From Fodinicurvata fenggangensis DSM 21160 (lineage in GTDB: Bacteria > Pseudomonadota > Alphaproteobacteria > Kiloniellales > DSM-21159): a DNA stretch of 64,000 bases. The translations under genes were made by a program, and so were the position numbers. Positions 25,208-33,980 of this stretch are shown here, one piece after another. Each line of letters begins with the position of its first letter. Position 1 is the stretch's first letter. The notes below the pieces were generated by a model. That model did no database searches. It was not told the DNA's origin and saw only the letters and a program-made list of their open reading frames with translations. The stretch covers positions 1 through 64,000 of the forward strand of contig NZ_JMLV01000011.1 in NCBI RefSeq assembly GCF_000686045.1. Reading direction: 5' to 3'.

Positions 25208-26347
25208 TCACCCGCGTTTTGCGGCACTGTAGAGGCTGCTCAGTTCGTCATATGACGCCACCACGCCGTACTCGACTGAACGTTCCATTTCTTCTTCCAG
25301 TGTATTCCACTGAATGGCGTCCAGCTCCGTGTCGTCGAACAGGTCCATGACTGCAGGATCCCCCATGTTCGTGACCGGATTATAGGTCCCTTCGGAGAAG
25401 GCGACCTCCTTGGCAATCTCGGGCTGCATGATGAACTCGAGAAATTCCTCGGCAAGTTCCGAGGGGTCCGGATTGTTCACCGCAGAGGTCAACTCGACCC
25501 AGACAACCCCGCCCTTGCCGTCAACGGGCCCTGACGCGGGGGTGATTGCCCGCACCTGAGTTGCACCGTCATAGCGGGCCGGAGACGCGGTATAGGTGCC
25601 TCCGGTGAAATAGGCGTCGATTTCCCCGTTGATGAGGGCTTGGTTCATGGCAACCAGGTCGCCACTCAGCATGCGCGCCCCACCGAAGATCTTGGCGGCT
25701 GTCTCTTCGAATGCCTTTTGTTCGTCTTCGTTCAACGGCTCGAAGGGATTTAGGCCTGCCGTCATGCACATATGAATGATGTTCCAGTTATCATATGCCA
25801 GGACCCCATAGCGATCCTGCATGTCCGGATCCAGGAACAGGTTCCAGCCTTCCTGCTCGGCTGTTTCCTGGCTGATCTTGTCGGTATTCACAACGAAGGA
25901 GAATGGTCCGAAACGCTGGGGAATCCCGATCAGGTCCCCATTTTCTGCGAATGCCAAGGGATAGGGCTCCGGCTCTTTGAACTCCGGAAGCATGCTGTCG
26001 AAGTACGGCATGAACCGGTCCTTGTTGAGCGGACGGATCAGATCTTCGGGATAAAGCTGTTCGCGGGCCCAAGGCTGATTGACATTGATCAGGTCCCAGA
26101 CATTGATCTCACCCGCACGCAACTTGTTGATCATGTCCGGATCCGAGGTGCCACTCTCGGCGCGGATGGTGGCATCAGGATGCGCCTCTCGGAAGGGCCC
26201 GAGCACCTGGTCGGTGTTATAGCCTTCCCAGCAGAGAATATTCATCTCATCGTTACGCGCTGCATGGAGCTTTCCCATCGGTCCCAATGCAGCAAGCCCG
26301 GCAGCCCCGGCAACACCCTTGGAAAAGGCTCTTCTGGTCAACTTCAT
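25208..26347 (-). CDS. Periplasmic binding protein, spermidine/putrescine (PotD) type, Tat signal
   Basis: The 379-residue protein starts with a twin-arginine signal, MKLTRRAFSKGVAGAAG, followed by a hydrophobic stretch and an AxA-like site near residue 30. The mature part matches PotD-like type 2 binding proteins (NILCWEGYNTDQVLGPF; YGVLAYDNWNII). It should bring a small amine to the linked permeases; whether that is a polyamine, 1-amino-2-propanol or something else cannot be read. ATG at 26347 follows AGGGAGA. It is the first gene of the 16-gene BMC operon and lies opposite the AraC gene. Confidence 0.92.
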   Translation of the reverse strand: MKLTRRAFSKGVAGAAGLAALGPMGKLHAARNDEMNILCWEGYNTDQVLGPFREAHPDATIRAESGTSDPDMINKLRAGEINVWDLINVNQPWAREQLYPEDLIRPLNKDRFMPYFDSMLPEFKEPEPYPLAFAENGDLIGIPQRFGPFSFVVNTDKISQETAEQEGWNLFLDPDMQDRYGVLAYDNWNIIHMCMTAGLNPFEPLNEDEQKAFEETAAKIFGGARMLSGDLVAMNQALINGEIDAYFTGGTYTASPARYDGATQVRAITPASGPVDGKGGVVWVELTSAVNNPDPSELAEEFLEFIMQPEIAKEVAFSEGTYNPVTNMGDPAVMDLFDDTELDAIQWNTLEEEMERSVEYGVVASYDELSSLYSAAKRG

Positions 26348-26360
26348 TTTGGTCTCCCTG

Positions 26361-26372
26361 AATTTCGAAATT
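26361..26372. promoter_or_regulatory. AT-rich perfect palindrome in the BMC operon leader
   Basis: AATTTCGAAATT is a 12-base perfect palindrome in the leader of the binding-protein gene, between that gene and the divergent AraC regulator. It may be a regulator site or a leader hairpin; too short to decide. Confidence 0.3.
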
Positions 26373-26425
26373 GTGAAGCTCCCCACAAATTTTTCTTTCA
26401 GGGTACAATGCGGCACAGGGCACGC

Positions 26426-26454
26426 TTGACATCGACGCACCAAAATTTAACACT
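26426..26454 (+). promoter_or_regulatory. Possible sigma-70 promoter of the AraC gene
   Basis: TTGACA at 26426-26431 is followed after 16-17 bases by TAACAC/AACACT. The -35 box is perfect and the -10 box poor. It lies about 100 bases before the regulator start. Weak prediction by eye. Confidence 0.3.
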
Positions 26455-26553
26455 TTTTCGATTGAGAGTTTCAGGCTGCCCACAGCAGCCTTTTGCATGC
26501 ATAATTGCCATCTCGACACCGAAAATCCTGCTATTGGAGATTCAAGGGGTGTG

Positions 26554-27585
26554 ATGGGACACGCTACGCAACAGGACGCCGTTCAGGCACCTTCCACGGT
26601 TCTCGCATCTGCGGCAACCGGCGTAGTGGATCTTATTCAAAAAAACAGTGGCGATCCGGACAGCATCCTGGGGAACGTCAATCTGAACGAACAGGACTTC
26701 TCCAACCCTTACAATGAATTGCCCCTGGCGCAGTTCTGCAATCTGTTCGAAGAAGCCGCGAAACAAACAGGCAACTCCAACTTCGGACTGCACTTCGGTG
26801 GCAAGTTCAAACCCCATCACCTGGGCGCAATCGGCTATGCTGCGATCAGCTCCCCCACGCTCTCGACGGCGTTGCGCAGCATGGAGGTGTATTTCCCTGC
26901 CCATCAGGGCCAATCGAGTTTCGGATTGCTGCAAGACAGCGACATCTTGTGGCTGAGCTATCGGATTTTCGACCCCTGCATTGAGGACCGCCGGCAGGAT
27001 GCCGAACTCTCAATGGGCATGTTTCTGAATATTTTCCGTCATGCCCTCGGCCCGGAATGGGCCCCGCTCGAGGTTCGCTTCGAGCATGAAACGCCAGATG
27101 CGTCCTACGAACACGAGAAGCTCTTTGCGGCACCGGTTCGCTTCGGACGGCGAACCAATGCCTTTGCCTTCCGGAGACGAGACCTGGATTCCCGAATGCC
27201 GAGCCAGGACCCCTACCTGTTCTCGGTCATCGAGCCATTCCTGAAATCACGCTGCGAATTGCGCAGAAGTCCAGAGAGTTTTGCTACGATCGTGCGCAAC
27301 CAGATCAAGCTGCACCTCGGGGACTTGCCACCCACGATCTCGGAGATGGCACGAATATTCGGCATGCCGGATCACACCTTCCAGAAGCAACTGCGCGAGC
27401 ACGGTCTCACCTTCCAGGACCTTGTAAATGCAGCGCGCAAGGAACTGGCGCTTCACTACATGGAAGACTCCAATATGCCTCTCACGGAAGTGGCACACTG
27501 CCTGGGATATTCGGAACTGTCTGCCTTTTCGCGTGCCTTCAGAAACTGGACCGGCATGAGCCCTCAAAGATATCGACGGACCTGA
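26554..27585 (+). CDS. AraC-family regulator, probable activator of the BMC operon
   Basis: The 343-residue protein has an N-terminal ligand domain of the Arabinose_bd type found in OruR/ArgR-like AraC members (about residues 25-210, with GNSNFGLHFGGKFKPHHLG) and two helix-turn-helices at the C-terminus (DLPPTISEMARIFGMPDHTF and PLTEVAHCLGYSELSAFSRAF). ATG at 26554 is preceded by AAGGGG; another ATG 19 codons upstream is possible. It is transcribed away from the BMC operon and ends inside the stop region of the convergent SDR gene (22-base overlap). EutR and PocR show that AraC activators commonly control cobalamin-linked microcompartments. Confidence 0.9.
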   Translation: MGHATQQDAVQAPSTVLASAATGVVDLIQKNSGDPDSILGNVNLNEQDFSNPYNELPLAQFCNLFEEAAKQTGNSNFGLHFGGKFKPHHLGAIGYAAISSPTLSTALRSMEVYFPAHQGQSSFGLLQDSDILWLSYRIFDPCIEDRRQDAELSMGMFLNIFRHALGPEWAPLEVRFEHETPDASYEHEKLFAAPVRFGRRTNAFAFRRRDLDSRMPSQDPYLFSVIEPFLKSRCELRRSPESFATIVRNQIKLHLGDLPPTISEMARIFGMPDHTFQKQLREHGLTFQDLVNAARKELALHYMEDSNMPLTEVAHCLGYSELSAFSRAFRNWTGMSPQRYRRT

Positions 27586-28298
27586 CGAACCCCTCTCACG
27601 GACCGGGTCAGTCCGCCGTCGATCCGCAGGTTCTGGCCTGTGATATAGCCGGCCCCAGGTGAGGCCAGGAAAGAAATCGTGGACGCCACCTCCTCACTGC
27701 TTCCGTAACGCTCCATGGGGATGCGCGCGCGGCGTTCCTCCTTCTCGGGGAGGCTGTCGATGAAGCCTGGCAGGACATTGTTCATGCGCAGGTTCTCGGC
27801 GGCGTACTTGTCGGCGAACAGCTTGGTGAAGGCCGCCAGACCCGCACGAAAGACGCCGGAGGTCGGGAACAGCGGATCCGGCTCGAAGGCGGCGAAGGTC
27901 GAGATGTTGATGATCACGCCCGCCTTCTGCTTCTGCATGATGGGCGTTACCAGGCGCGTCGGACGGATGACGTTCAACAGATAGACATCCAGGCCGCTGT
28001 GCCAATCCTCGTCGCTCAACTCCAGCACTGGGCCTTTCGGACCGTGGCCGGCGCTGTTGACCAATACGTCGATGCGCCCCCAGCGCTCCATGGTCTGGTC
28101 CACGAGAGTCCGCAGATCCGCATTCGACTGGTTCGAGCCGGTAACCCCGATGCCGCCCAGCTCTTCTGCCAGCGCTTCTCCCTTGCCGGAGGACGAGAGG
28201 ATGGCAACCTGAAACCCATCGGCGGCCAGCTGTCGCGCCGCCGCTGCGCCCATGCCGCTGCCGCCTGCCGTCACCACGGCCACTTTCTCCTGGCTCAT
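27564..28298 (-). CDS. SDR-family protein with altered catalytic residues
   Basis: The 244-residue protein has the SDR cofactor motif TAGGSGMGAAAARQL, NSAGHG, Ser133 in IINISTF and the C-terminal ITGQNLRIDGG. At the position of the YxxxK catalytic pair it reads SGVFR (Ser147, Arg151), so both Tyr and Lys are lost. It may be an atypical reductase with other catalytic groups, an isomerase-like member, or inactive. It is the last gene of the amine-oxidation operon, and its 3' end overlaps that of the AraC gene on the other strand. Confidence 0.85.
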   Translation of the reverse strand: MSQEKVAVVTAGGSGMGAAAARQLAADGFQVAILSSSGKGEALAEELGGIGVTGSNQSNADLRTLVDQTMERWGRIDVLVNSAGHGPKGPVLELSDEDWHSGLDVYLLNVIRPTRLVTPIMQKQKAGVIINISTFAAFEPDPLFPTSGVFRAGLAAFTKLFADKYAAENLRMNNVLPGFIDSLPEKEERRARIPMERYGSSEEVASTISFLASPGAGYITGQNLRIDGGLTRSVRGVRQVRRYL

Positions 28299-28349
28299 GT
28301 CTGCTCCTTTCCTGAACTTCGTACACCCTTCGCGCTTCTTTCCCTGTGG

Positions 28350-29594
28350 TCAGAAGCGATCGATTCGAAAAGCATTCTCCTCCAAACGGCCAGCGGGTGC
28401 ACGCAGCAACCGAGCCATGCGCCGCGCCGTGGCCGGGGCCATGGTCAGGCCGAGATGACCGTGACCAAAGGCATACCAGACATTCCCCAGGTTCCGAGAG
28501 CGATCGATCACCGGCAGGCTGTCGGGTATTGATGGGCGATAGCCGATCCAGAACTTGTGTTCCCGGGTATCGAGGGCCGGCAGCATCTTCTTAGCTTGCT
28601 GCAACAGGCGGCGTGCGCGACTGTAATCGGGCGGGGCCTCGAGGCCGGCAATTTCCACCGTACCCGCCACGCGCAGGCCCTCCTCCATCGAGGTGGCGAA
28701 GTACTTGCGTTCCATGTCCGAGGTCGGGCGATTGAGGGTCAGCTCGGGCTGCAGCAGCATGCAGTGATAGCCGCGTTCCGTCTCCAGAGGGACCTTGTCT
28801 CCCAGGGGCCTTGCAAGCTCCAGGCTGAACGCGCCGCCAGCCACGACGACATTTCGGGCGGGCAGGCGCCCGCCGGCCGTTACAACGGCCTGGGCCTGGC
28901 CACCGCTTCTTTCGATCTCCAGCACCTCGGCGCGCGTGAACTGCCCGCCCGCGGCCAACAAGAGATCCACCAAGGCCTCCGTCAGGGCCCTGGGGTTCGT
29001 CGTATGGCCACTGTCAGGAATGAGCAATCCTCGCCTGTAGTCGCGCGACAGGTTGGGTTCAAGTTGGCGCAGTTCATCGTCGTCTACAGCCTCCGTCACC
29101 ACGCCCCTGGCTTCTCTCAGCACCTGGGCAAAAAGCTCCGGTGCCCCAGGCTCTCGCGTTCGGGACACCAAAAGTTGGCCCTTCTGGTGAATCAGCCGGT
29201 CACGCTGGGCAGGCTCAAGCAGCCCCTGCCAATGCTCCACAGCATCGAGGGTGAGTTGCGCGAGAGCCACGGAATAGCGCTCGGCCCGATCCCGCCGCGC
29301 CGCCTGCAGCCACTGAACCAGCCAGGGAAAAGCCTTCGGCAGATAGGACCAGCGCACAGACAACGGCCCCTGCGGATCCAGCAGCCACGCGGGAACCTGC
29401 CGCAACATGCCGGGTATGGCCATGGGAACGACCGAGCCATTGCTGATCGACCCCGCGTTGCCCGAAGACGTCCCGGATCCAGGCGGATCACGGTCGATCA
29501 GGCGAACCTGCTGTCCCTCCCGCTGCAATTGGAGGGCACAGGCCGCTCCGACGACCCCTGCCCCGACAACGATGGTTTCTTCCGGCTCAGCCAT
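28350..29594 (-). CDS. D-amino-acid dehydrogenase-like FAD oxidoreductase (DAO fold)
   Basis: The 414-residue protein opens with the dinucleotide-binding motif IVVGAGVVGAACALQLQREG and has GTSSGNAGSI, typical of DadA-like enzymes, and a C-terminal FAD contact NVWYAFGHGHLGLTMA. DadA oxidises D-amino acids to 2-keto acids and ammonia, passing electrons to the respiratory chain. In this operon it may act on a D-amino acid or cyclic imino acid released by upstream steps. No membrane anchor is seen. Confidence 0.88.
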   Translation of the reverse strand: MAEPEETIVVGAGVVGAACALQLQREGQQVRLIDRDPPGSGTSSGNAGSISNGSVVPMAIPGMLRQVPAWLLDPQGPLSVRWSYLPKAFPWLVQWLQAARRDRAERYSVALAQLTLDAVEHWQGLLEPAQRDRLIHQKGQLLVSRTREPGAPELFAQVLREARGVVTEAVDDDELRQLEPNLSRDYRRGLLIPDSGHTTNPRALTEALVDLLLAAGGQFTRAEVLEIERSGGQAQAVVTAGGRLPARNVVVAGGAFSLELARPLGDKVPLETERGYHCMLLQPELTLNRPTSDMERKYFATSMEEGLRVAGTVEIAGLEAPPDYSRARRLLQQAKKMLPALDTREHKFWIGYRPSIPDSLPVIDRSRNLGNVWYAFGHGHLGLTMAPATARRMARLLRAPAGRLEENAFRIDRF

Positions 29595-29650
29595 GCCAAA
29601 ATCCCGTATTAAGTGACGGTCAATACTAGGCGTGACCCTGTCTGCTCAAA

Positions 29651-29998
29651 TTAAGCCTTGGCCGCAGTGATGACGACCTCGATCAATGTGTCGGGTCCGA
29701 GATCGGCCACTCCAATGGTGGCCCTAGCCGGAAGATCTTCATCGTTGATCCATGCCGTCCAGGCCTCATTCATCTCGTCCTTCTTGGACATATCTGTAAT
29801 GTAGAGCATCGCCGAGAGCACCTGGGACTTGTCCGAACCTGCATTCCGCAGCAACTCGTCGAGACGGGCCGTGATCTGCTGGGTCTGTTCCTTCATGGAC
29901 CCCGACCGATCTCCCGCAACCACTCCACCGAAATGGATGACACCGTTATGCTCGACCGTGCGGTGCATGATGGGCGTTTTCTCGTTTCTCTGTATCAT
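29651..29998 (-). CDS. RidA family enamine/imine deaminase
   Basis: The 115-residue protein is a YjgF/YER057c/RidA member. The conserved Arg that binds the carboxylate lies in LPARATIGVADLG, and GVIHFGGVVAGD matches the family N-terminal region. RidA hydrolyses reactive 2-imino acids and enamines formed by PLP and flavin amino-acid oxidation, which fits its place between flavin oxidase genes. ATG follows AGAGGACAAGA. Confidence 0.92.
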   Translation of the reverse strand: MIQRNEKTPIMHRTVEHNGVIHFGGVVAGDRSGSMKEQTQQITARLDELLRNAGSDKSQVLSAMLYITDMSKKDEMNEAWTAWINDEDLPARATIGVADLGPDTLIEVVITAAKA

Positions 29999-30040
29999 TC
30001 TTGTCCTCTTGTTAGATTTGGTTTGAGCAAAGGCAGGAAC

Positions 30041-31189
30041 CTACGAGGTTGCTGCCGGACGATCCCGTTGGAAGCGGGTGATCGAGAAGGGTTTCAAGGA
30101 AAGGCTGCTTTCGCCGGAGACGATCAATTCGCTCATCAAGCGCCCCACAACGGGTCCTAACTGGAAACCGTGAGCCGAAAAGCCGAAGGCATGGAGAACA
30201 TTGGACGCCGTACTGCTGCGCGAGATCACTGGAATATCGTCCGGCATGCGTGCTTCGATGCCCGCCCAGCAGCGAATGATCCGAGCCCCGCGAACAGACG
30301 GGAAAAGATCGGCTGCGATCTGCACATTCCGAATGAGGCGCCTGAAATCGAGAGCTGTGCCGTTGTGCTGCGGTTCGGCTCGGCCACGATGCCCACCGCC
30401 GATCAGAACGGTTCCGTTCGGCATCTGCTTGAAGGATAGTAGCCGCCCGGTTGTCCCCACCACGGGTTTCACGAAGAAGGGTAAGCGCTGCGTGACTGTC
30501 ATCATGGGAGCAATAGGTTCGAGCGGCACGGGCTCTCCGAGTTGTTCGCAGATCCTCGCTGCCCAGGCTCCGGCACAGTTGGCCACCACTCCAGCCTCAA
30601 GCTCTCCGGAACTGGTGCTCAACCGACATCCAGAGCAACGTGCCTCAAGGGATAGAACGCGTGTCTTTTCCAGAAAACGAACTCCCAGGGCTTCTGCCCT
30701 GCGCCGGAAAGCCTGTGTCGTCCTATAGGGCTCGGCGAAACCATCATCCAGGCAGGCCAACCCTCCTGGACAACCACGCTTCAGCGCCGGCAGAAGCCTG
30801 TAGAGTTCCTCCCCATCCAAGAGGACCTCGTGCTCATACCCCTGGCTACGCAGCTGTTCCGCACGCAACCGCAGATTCCCCATTTCTCCCTCGGTTTCGG
30901 CCACCTTGACCTGGCCTGAAACCTGGAAACCGCAATCGTCATGGACCAGTTCCTCTATCTCATGCCACATCCGCATTGAGGCGAGTGAGAGGGGAATCTC
31001 TGCGGGATGCCGGCCCAACCTGCGCACACCGCCCGCATTCACACCAGATGCATGCCGGGCAATGCTGTCCTTTTCCAGGACGACCACCGAAAGCCCCTTC
31101 AGAGCTGCCTGCAGCGCAAGGGAGCAACCATGCAGGCCACCCCCGATCACGGCCAAGTCAGTTGTTCCTGAAGCCGGTTTGCCGGTCAT
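30041..31189 (-). CDS. DAO-family flavoprotein, HcnC/opine oxidase subunit B-like
   Basis: The 382-residue protein has the FAD motif VIGGGLHGCSLALQAALKG and HASGVNAGGVRRLGRHPAEIPL, typical of the beta (catalytic) subunit of HcnABC, opine oxidase and D-hydroxyproline dehydrogenase. It would oxidise the C-N bond of a secondary or primary amine. It overlaps the HcnB-like gene by ATGA, and the HcnA-like iron-sulfur subunit is next in line, so the three make a heteromeric dehydrogenase. Glycine oxidation to cyanide is not implied by this level of similarity. Confidence 0.87.
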   Translation of the reverse strand: MTGKPASGTTDLAVIGGGLHGCSLALQAALKGLSVVVLEKDSIARHASGVNAGGVRRLGRHPAEIPLSLASMRMWHEIEELVHDDCGFQVSGQVKVAETEGEMGNLRLRAEQLRSQGYEHEVLLDGEELYRLLPALKRGCPGGLACLDDGFAEPYRTTQAFRRRAEALGVRFLEKTRVLSLEARCSGCRLSTSSGELEAGVVANCAGAWAARICEQLGEPVPLEPIAPMMTVTQRLPFFVKPVVGTTGRLLSFKQMPNGTVLIGGGHRGRAEPQHNGTALDFRRLIRNVQIAADLFPSVRGARIIRCWAGIEARMPDDIPVISRSSTASNVLHAFGFSAHGFQLGPVVGRLMSELIVSGESSLSLKPFSITRFQRDRPAATS

Positions 31190-32592
31190 TGGGCAACGTC
31201 ATCCAGTTCACAGTCGACTTCTGCGGCAGCCAAGGCTGCCAGGGGAATCGGTTTGATCGGTGGTCGGATGCGATAGTAGCCGCATTCCTCCATCGTGATT
31301 CCCTGTGTCTCGGCGACAATGGCGCTCACTGTGTTGCCGCACATCCGGCCCTGACAGGGTCCCATACCACAGCGCGTGAAGGCCTTTACCTGATTGGGTC
31401 CGGTACAGCCGGTACGCACCGCCGTGCGCACCTGGCCCGCCGTAACTTCCTCGCAACGACAGACCAGTGTTTCATCCGGCGGGCTCTGGCGTTCTTCAGG
31501 CGGAGCATAGAGTACTTCGAGAAAACGCCGACCTTGAAGCAGCTTGTTCAACTGCCGTCGTGAACTGGTCGACAGGCGATCACGTTCGCGCGTCTGGAGA
31601 TATCCCAGCGACCTGGCAACCTCCAGAGCCGCCAAACGCCCGGCATGCTCTGCCGCCAGCGCCCCACCGATCCCTGCTCCGTCCCCTACCGTCAGGACGT
31701 CCTCCACAGATGTATTGCCCCATTCGTCCGTCTCCGGGCGGAAGCATTTCTGCCCGTCGTCCCAGCGGTGAACGCATCCCAAGGCACGCGTCAGCTGTTG
31801 GTTGGGAATCACCCCTTCATGAAGGACGATCAAGTCACTATCCAGGCGTACTTCATGCCCCCCTGCATGGAAGCAGAGCGCCTCGGCGTGCTGCTCGCCC
31901 TCAACGCGTAGATCCCGGGCATTGCGATAGATGCGAGTGCCGCTTGAGCGCAGGTGACGGAGAAGTCGCACCCCCTTGGAGAGATATCCGCTGCCCAGCG
32001 CCGCTGGCAGGTGCGGGACAGCCTCCAGGTAGCGTGCATACGGTACAGTCTCGACCAGGGCTCCGATCCGGCAGCCCGCGGCAAGCAACTGGGCTGCAAG
32101 AAGATAGAGCAGCGGCCCGTTTCCGGCGAGCACCACGCGACCATCCGGAACGACACCTGAGGATTTCAGCAGGATCTGCACGCCGCCTGCTGTCATGACC
32201 CCCGGCCGGGTCCATCCAGGAATGGGAACCGGGCGTTCGATGGCCCCGCTGGCCAAAAGAATTCGGTTCGCCTTCAATTCATGGCAGACCTCGTCCCGAA
32301 GGTACCAAAGGCCGTTGGGTTCCAGCTGCCAGACAAGCGCCCGGTCTATATGCTCGGCACCGCTCACCCTGAAGTTTTCCGCAAGACGCCGTCCGTGTGC
32401 ATAATCCTCTCCAAGCAAGGCGAGCCTCTCCGGCGCCTGCGCCGCAACGGCTTCCACCGCTCGATAGATTTGCCCACCTGGTGCCTCTTGTTCATCCAGA
32501 ACAGCCACGCTCAGGCCGTGGCCTCGTGCCTCGCTTGCGGCCACCATACCTGCCGGGCCGGCGCCGACGATCGCCAGATCAACCGTCTTCAT
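31186..32592 (-). CDS. NAD(P)/FAD oxidoreductase with C-terminal BFD-like [2Fe-2S] domain (HcnB/opine oxidase subunit A-like)
   Basis: The 468-residue protein has an N-terminal FAD motif (LAIVGAGPAGMVAASEARGHG), GGQIYRAVEA, a second nucleotide-binding region (RVVLAGNGPLLYLLAAQLL) and ATG-like VEDVLTVGDGAGIGGALAAEHAG. The C-terminal ~90 residues form a BFD-type iron-sulfur domain with Cys ligands in VCRCEEVTAG and RCGMGPCQGRMCG. It is the electron-transfer subunit of a heteromeric amine dehydrogenase with its neighbours, and overlaps both. Confidence 0.9.
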   Translation of the reverse strand: MKTVDLAIVGAGPAGMVAASEARGHGLSVAVLDEQEAPGGQIYRAVEAVAAQAPERLALLGEDYAHGRRLAENFRVSGAEHIDRALVWQLEPNGLWYLRDEVCHELKANRILLASGAIERPVPIPGWTRPGVMTAGGVQILLKSSGVVPDGRVVLAGNGPLLYLLAAQLLAAGCRIGALVETVPYARYLEAVPHLPAALGSGYLSKGVRLLRHLRSSGTRIYRNARDLRVEGEQHAEALCFHAGGHEVRLDSDLIVLHEGVIPNQQLTRALGCVHRWDDGQKCFRPETDEWGNTSVEDVLTVGDGAGIGGALAAEHAGRLAALEVARSLGYLQTRERDRLSTSSRRQLNKLLQGRRFLEVLYAPPEERQSPPDETLVCRCEEVTAGQVRTAVRTGCTGPNQVKAFTRCGMGPCQGRMCGNTVSAIVAETQGITMEECGYYRIRPPIKPIPLAALAAAEVDCELDDVAQ

Positions 32593-32881
32593 GCAGCAAA
32601 TCCTTTTCGGCGACCTGACTATGGACGCTCATGCCTTCGCGCACTGGCGTTACACAGGCCTGCAGGTTGCTAACCCCATCGATATTGACCAGGCAATCGA
32701 AACAGGCCCCCATCATGCAGTAGGGTGCGCGCGGATGTCCGCTCACCGGGGTTTGGCGAAGATGGGTGATTCCGGCCGCCAGAAGAGCCGCAGCAACGCT
32801 TTCTCCTTCCTGCGCCGTAATGTCCTGTCCTTCGAAGGTCATGCGCACCTTCTTCTCAGGATCAGATAGCCTCCTAAACAT
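32579..32881 (-). CDS. [2Fe-2S] ferredoxin-like subunit (HcnA-like)
   Basis: The 100-residue protein has a ubiquitin-like ferredoxin fold with cluster ligands in CMMGACFDCLVNIDG and a fourth Cys in LQACVTPVREGM. This is the small subunit of HcnABC/opine-oxidase-type dehydrogenases. The ATG at 32881 is preceded by GAGAG inside the end of the upstream DAO gene (8-base overlap); the frame is open 24 codons further upstream, but family similarity begins after that. It overlaps the HcnB-like gene by 14 bases. Confidence 0.88.
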   Translation of the reverse strand: MFRRLSDPEKKVRMTFEGQDITAQEGESVAAALLAAGITHLRQTPVSGHPRAPYCMMGACFDCLVNIDGVSNLQACVTPVREGMSVHSQVAEKDLLHEDG

Positions 32882-33980
32882 TGAATCTCTCCGCAGTGAA
32901 TTTTCCGACCTCGTCGGGCAGACTGTCACGGGCGATGGCAGTGGCCAGGTCACGGGCGTGGACAGCCGCCAGTGTCACGCCGCTGTGGCAGGTGGCGACA
33001 TAGGCGCCCGGATGGCTATCGGATTGGTCATAGATTGGATGGCCGTCGGGGGTCATGACGCGCAGTGCGCCCCAGGTGCGCACCAGATTCGCATCGGCCA
33101 GTTTCGGGAAGTAGCTGATTGCGCGCTGCGCAATGCTGCGCGAGATATCCACGGTGGTCGAAGTGTCGAAACCGACATCCTCGTGACTATCGCCCATCAT
33201 GACACCACCTTCCTCGACTTGCCGAACATATATTGTCGGCATGTCCAGGAAGTGTTTAAGGCGTTCGGTTATGAGAATCTGGCCACGCAGGGGAGATACG
33301 GGGACCTGCAAGCCCACCTGCGGCGCCAACTCGCGATTGCCCAGTCCGGCGGCAAGAACGAGCTTCGGAGCCCGTACCGGCCCCTCGACCGTTTCGGCAG
33401 TGAAGATATTTTCATGTCGCTCGATGCGGTTGATGGTCGTATTCGGGCTGTAATCCACTTGGCCTTGAATGGCCTTGTGCAACGCGCGCAAAAGATAGAG
33501 TGGATTGACGTGTCCGTCGTGCGGACAATAGCTGGCCCCCACCACCTTGCCGCCAATCTCGGGCAGCATTTCCTTCAAGCGGTTGCGCCCAATCATCTGG
33601 AAGTCGTACCCCCCCGGCACGGTCTGTCGCATGCGTTCGAGCATGGTCTGCTTATCCTCGAACTCCTGGTCCGACATGCAGAAGGCCAATCCGCCAGGCT
33701 TGCGATAACCAATGTCCAGGCCGAGTACACCATTCAGCTCCTCGGCAAATTCCGGCCAGAGATCGGCCGATCTGCGAGTCCATTGCGCATACTGAGGCAT
33801 ACCGTCGCCCTTACTCTGGACCCAGACGAGGCCGAAGTTCCCGCGAGAGGCACGAAAGGCAAGATCACCTTCATCCAGCAAGGCAACTGAAAGGTTCTGA
33901 CGGGACAGACCGTAGGCAATAGCCGAGCCGACAAGGCCACCACCCACGACGATAGCATCGTAGTTTTTCTGGGACCTCAT
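32874..33980 (-). CDS. DAO-family FAD-dependent oxidoreductase
   Basis: The 368-residue protein has the FAD motif IVVGGGLVGSAIAYGLSRQNL and FRASRGNFGLVWVQSKGDG, and C-terminal DGHPIYDQSDSHPGAYVATCHSGVTLA. It is a second glycine oxidase/sarcosine-oxidase-like flavoprotein beside the HcnC-like one, so the complex may use alternative catalytic subunits or the operon may oxidise its substrate in two steps. Its ATG overlaps the stop of the upstream permease gene (ATGA). Confidence 0.87.
   Translation of the reverse strand: MRSQKNYDAIVVGGGLVGSAIAYGLSRQNLSVALLDEGDLAFRASRGNFGLVWVQSKGDGMPQYAQWTRRSADLWPEFAEELNGVLGLDIGYRKPGGLAFCMSDQEFEDKQTMLERMRQTVPGGYDFQMIGRNRLKEMLPEIGGKVVGASYCPHDGHVNPLYLLRALHKAIQGQVDYSPNTTINRIERHENIFTAETVEGPVRAPKLVLAAGLGNRELAPQVGLQVPVSPLRGQILITERLKHFLDMPTIYVRQVEEGGVMMGDSHEDVGFDTSTTVDISRSIAQRAISYFPKLADANLVRTWGALRVMTPDGHPIYDQSDSHPGAYVATCHSGVTLAAVHARDLATAIARDSLPDEVGKFTAERFNV

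Noticed and set aside
30041-32881. Hydrogen cyanide synthase (hcnABC) assignment
   Set aside because: The subunit layout fits, but it is shared with opine oxidases and D-hydroxyproline dehydrogenases; a linked polyamine-type importer, RidA and LysR regulator favour amine or opine catabolism.
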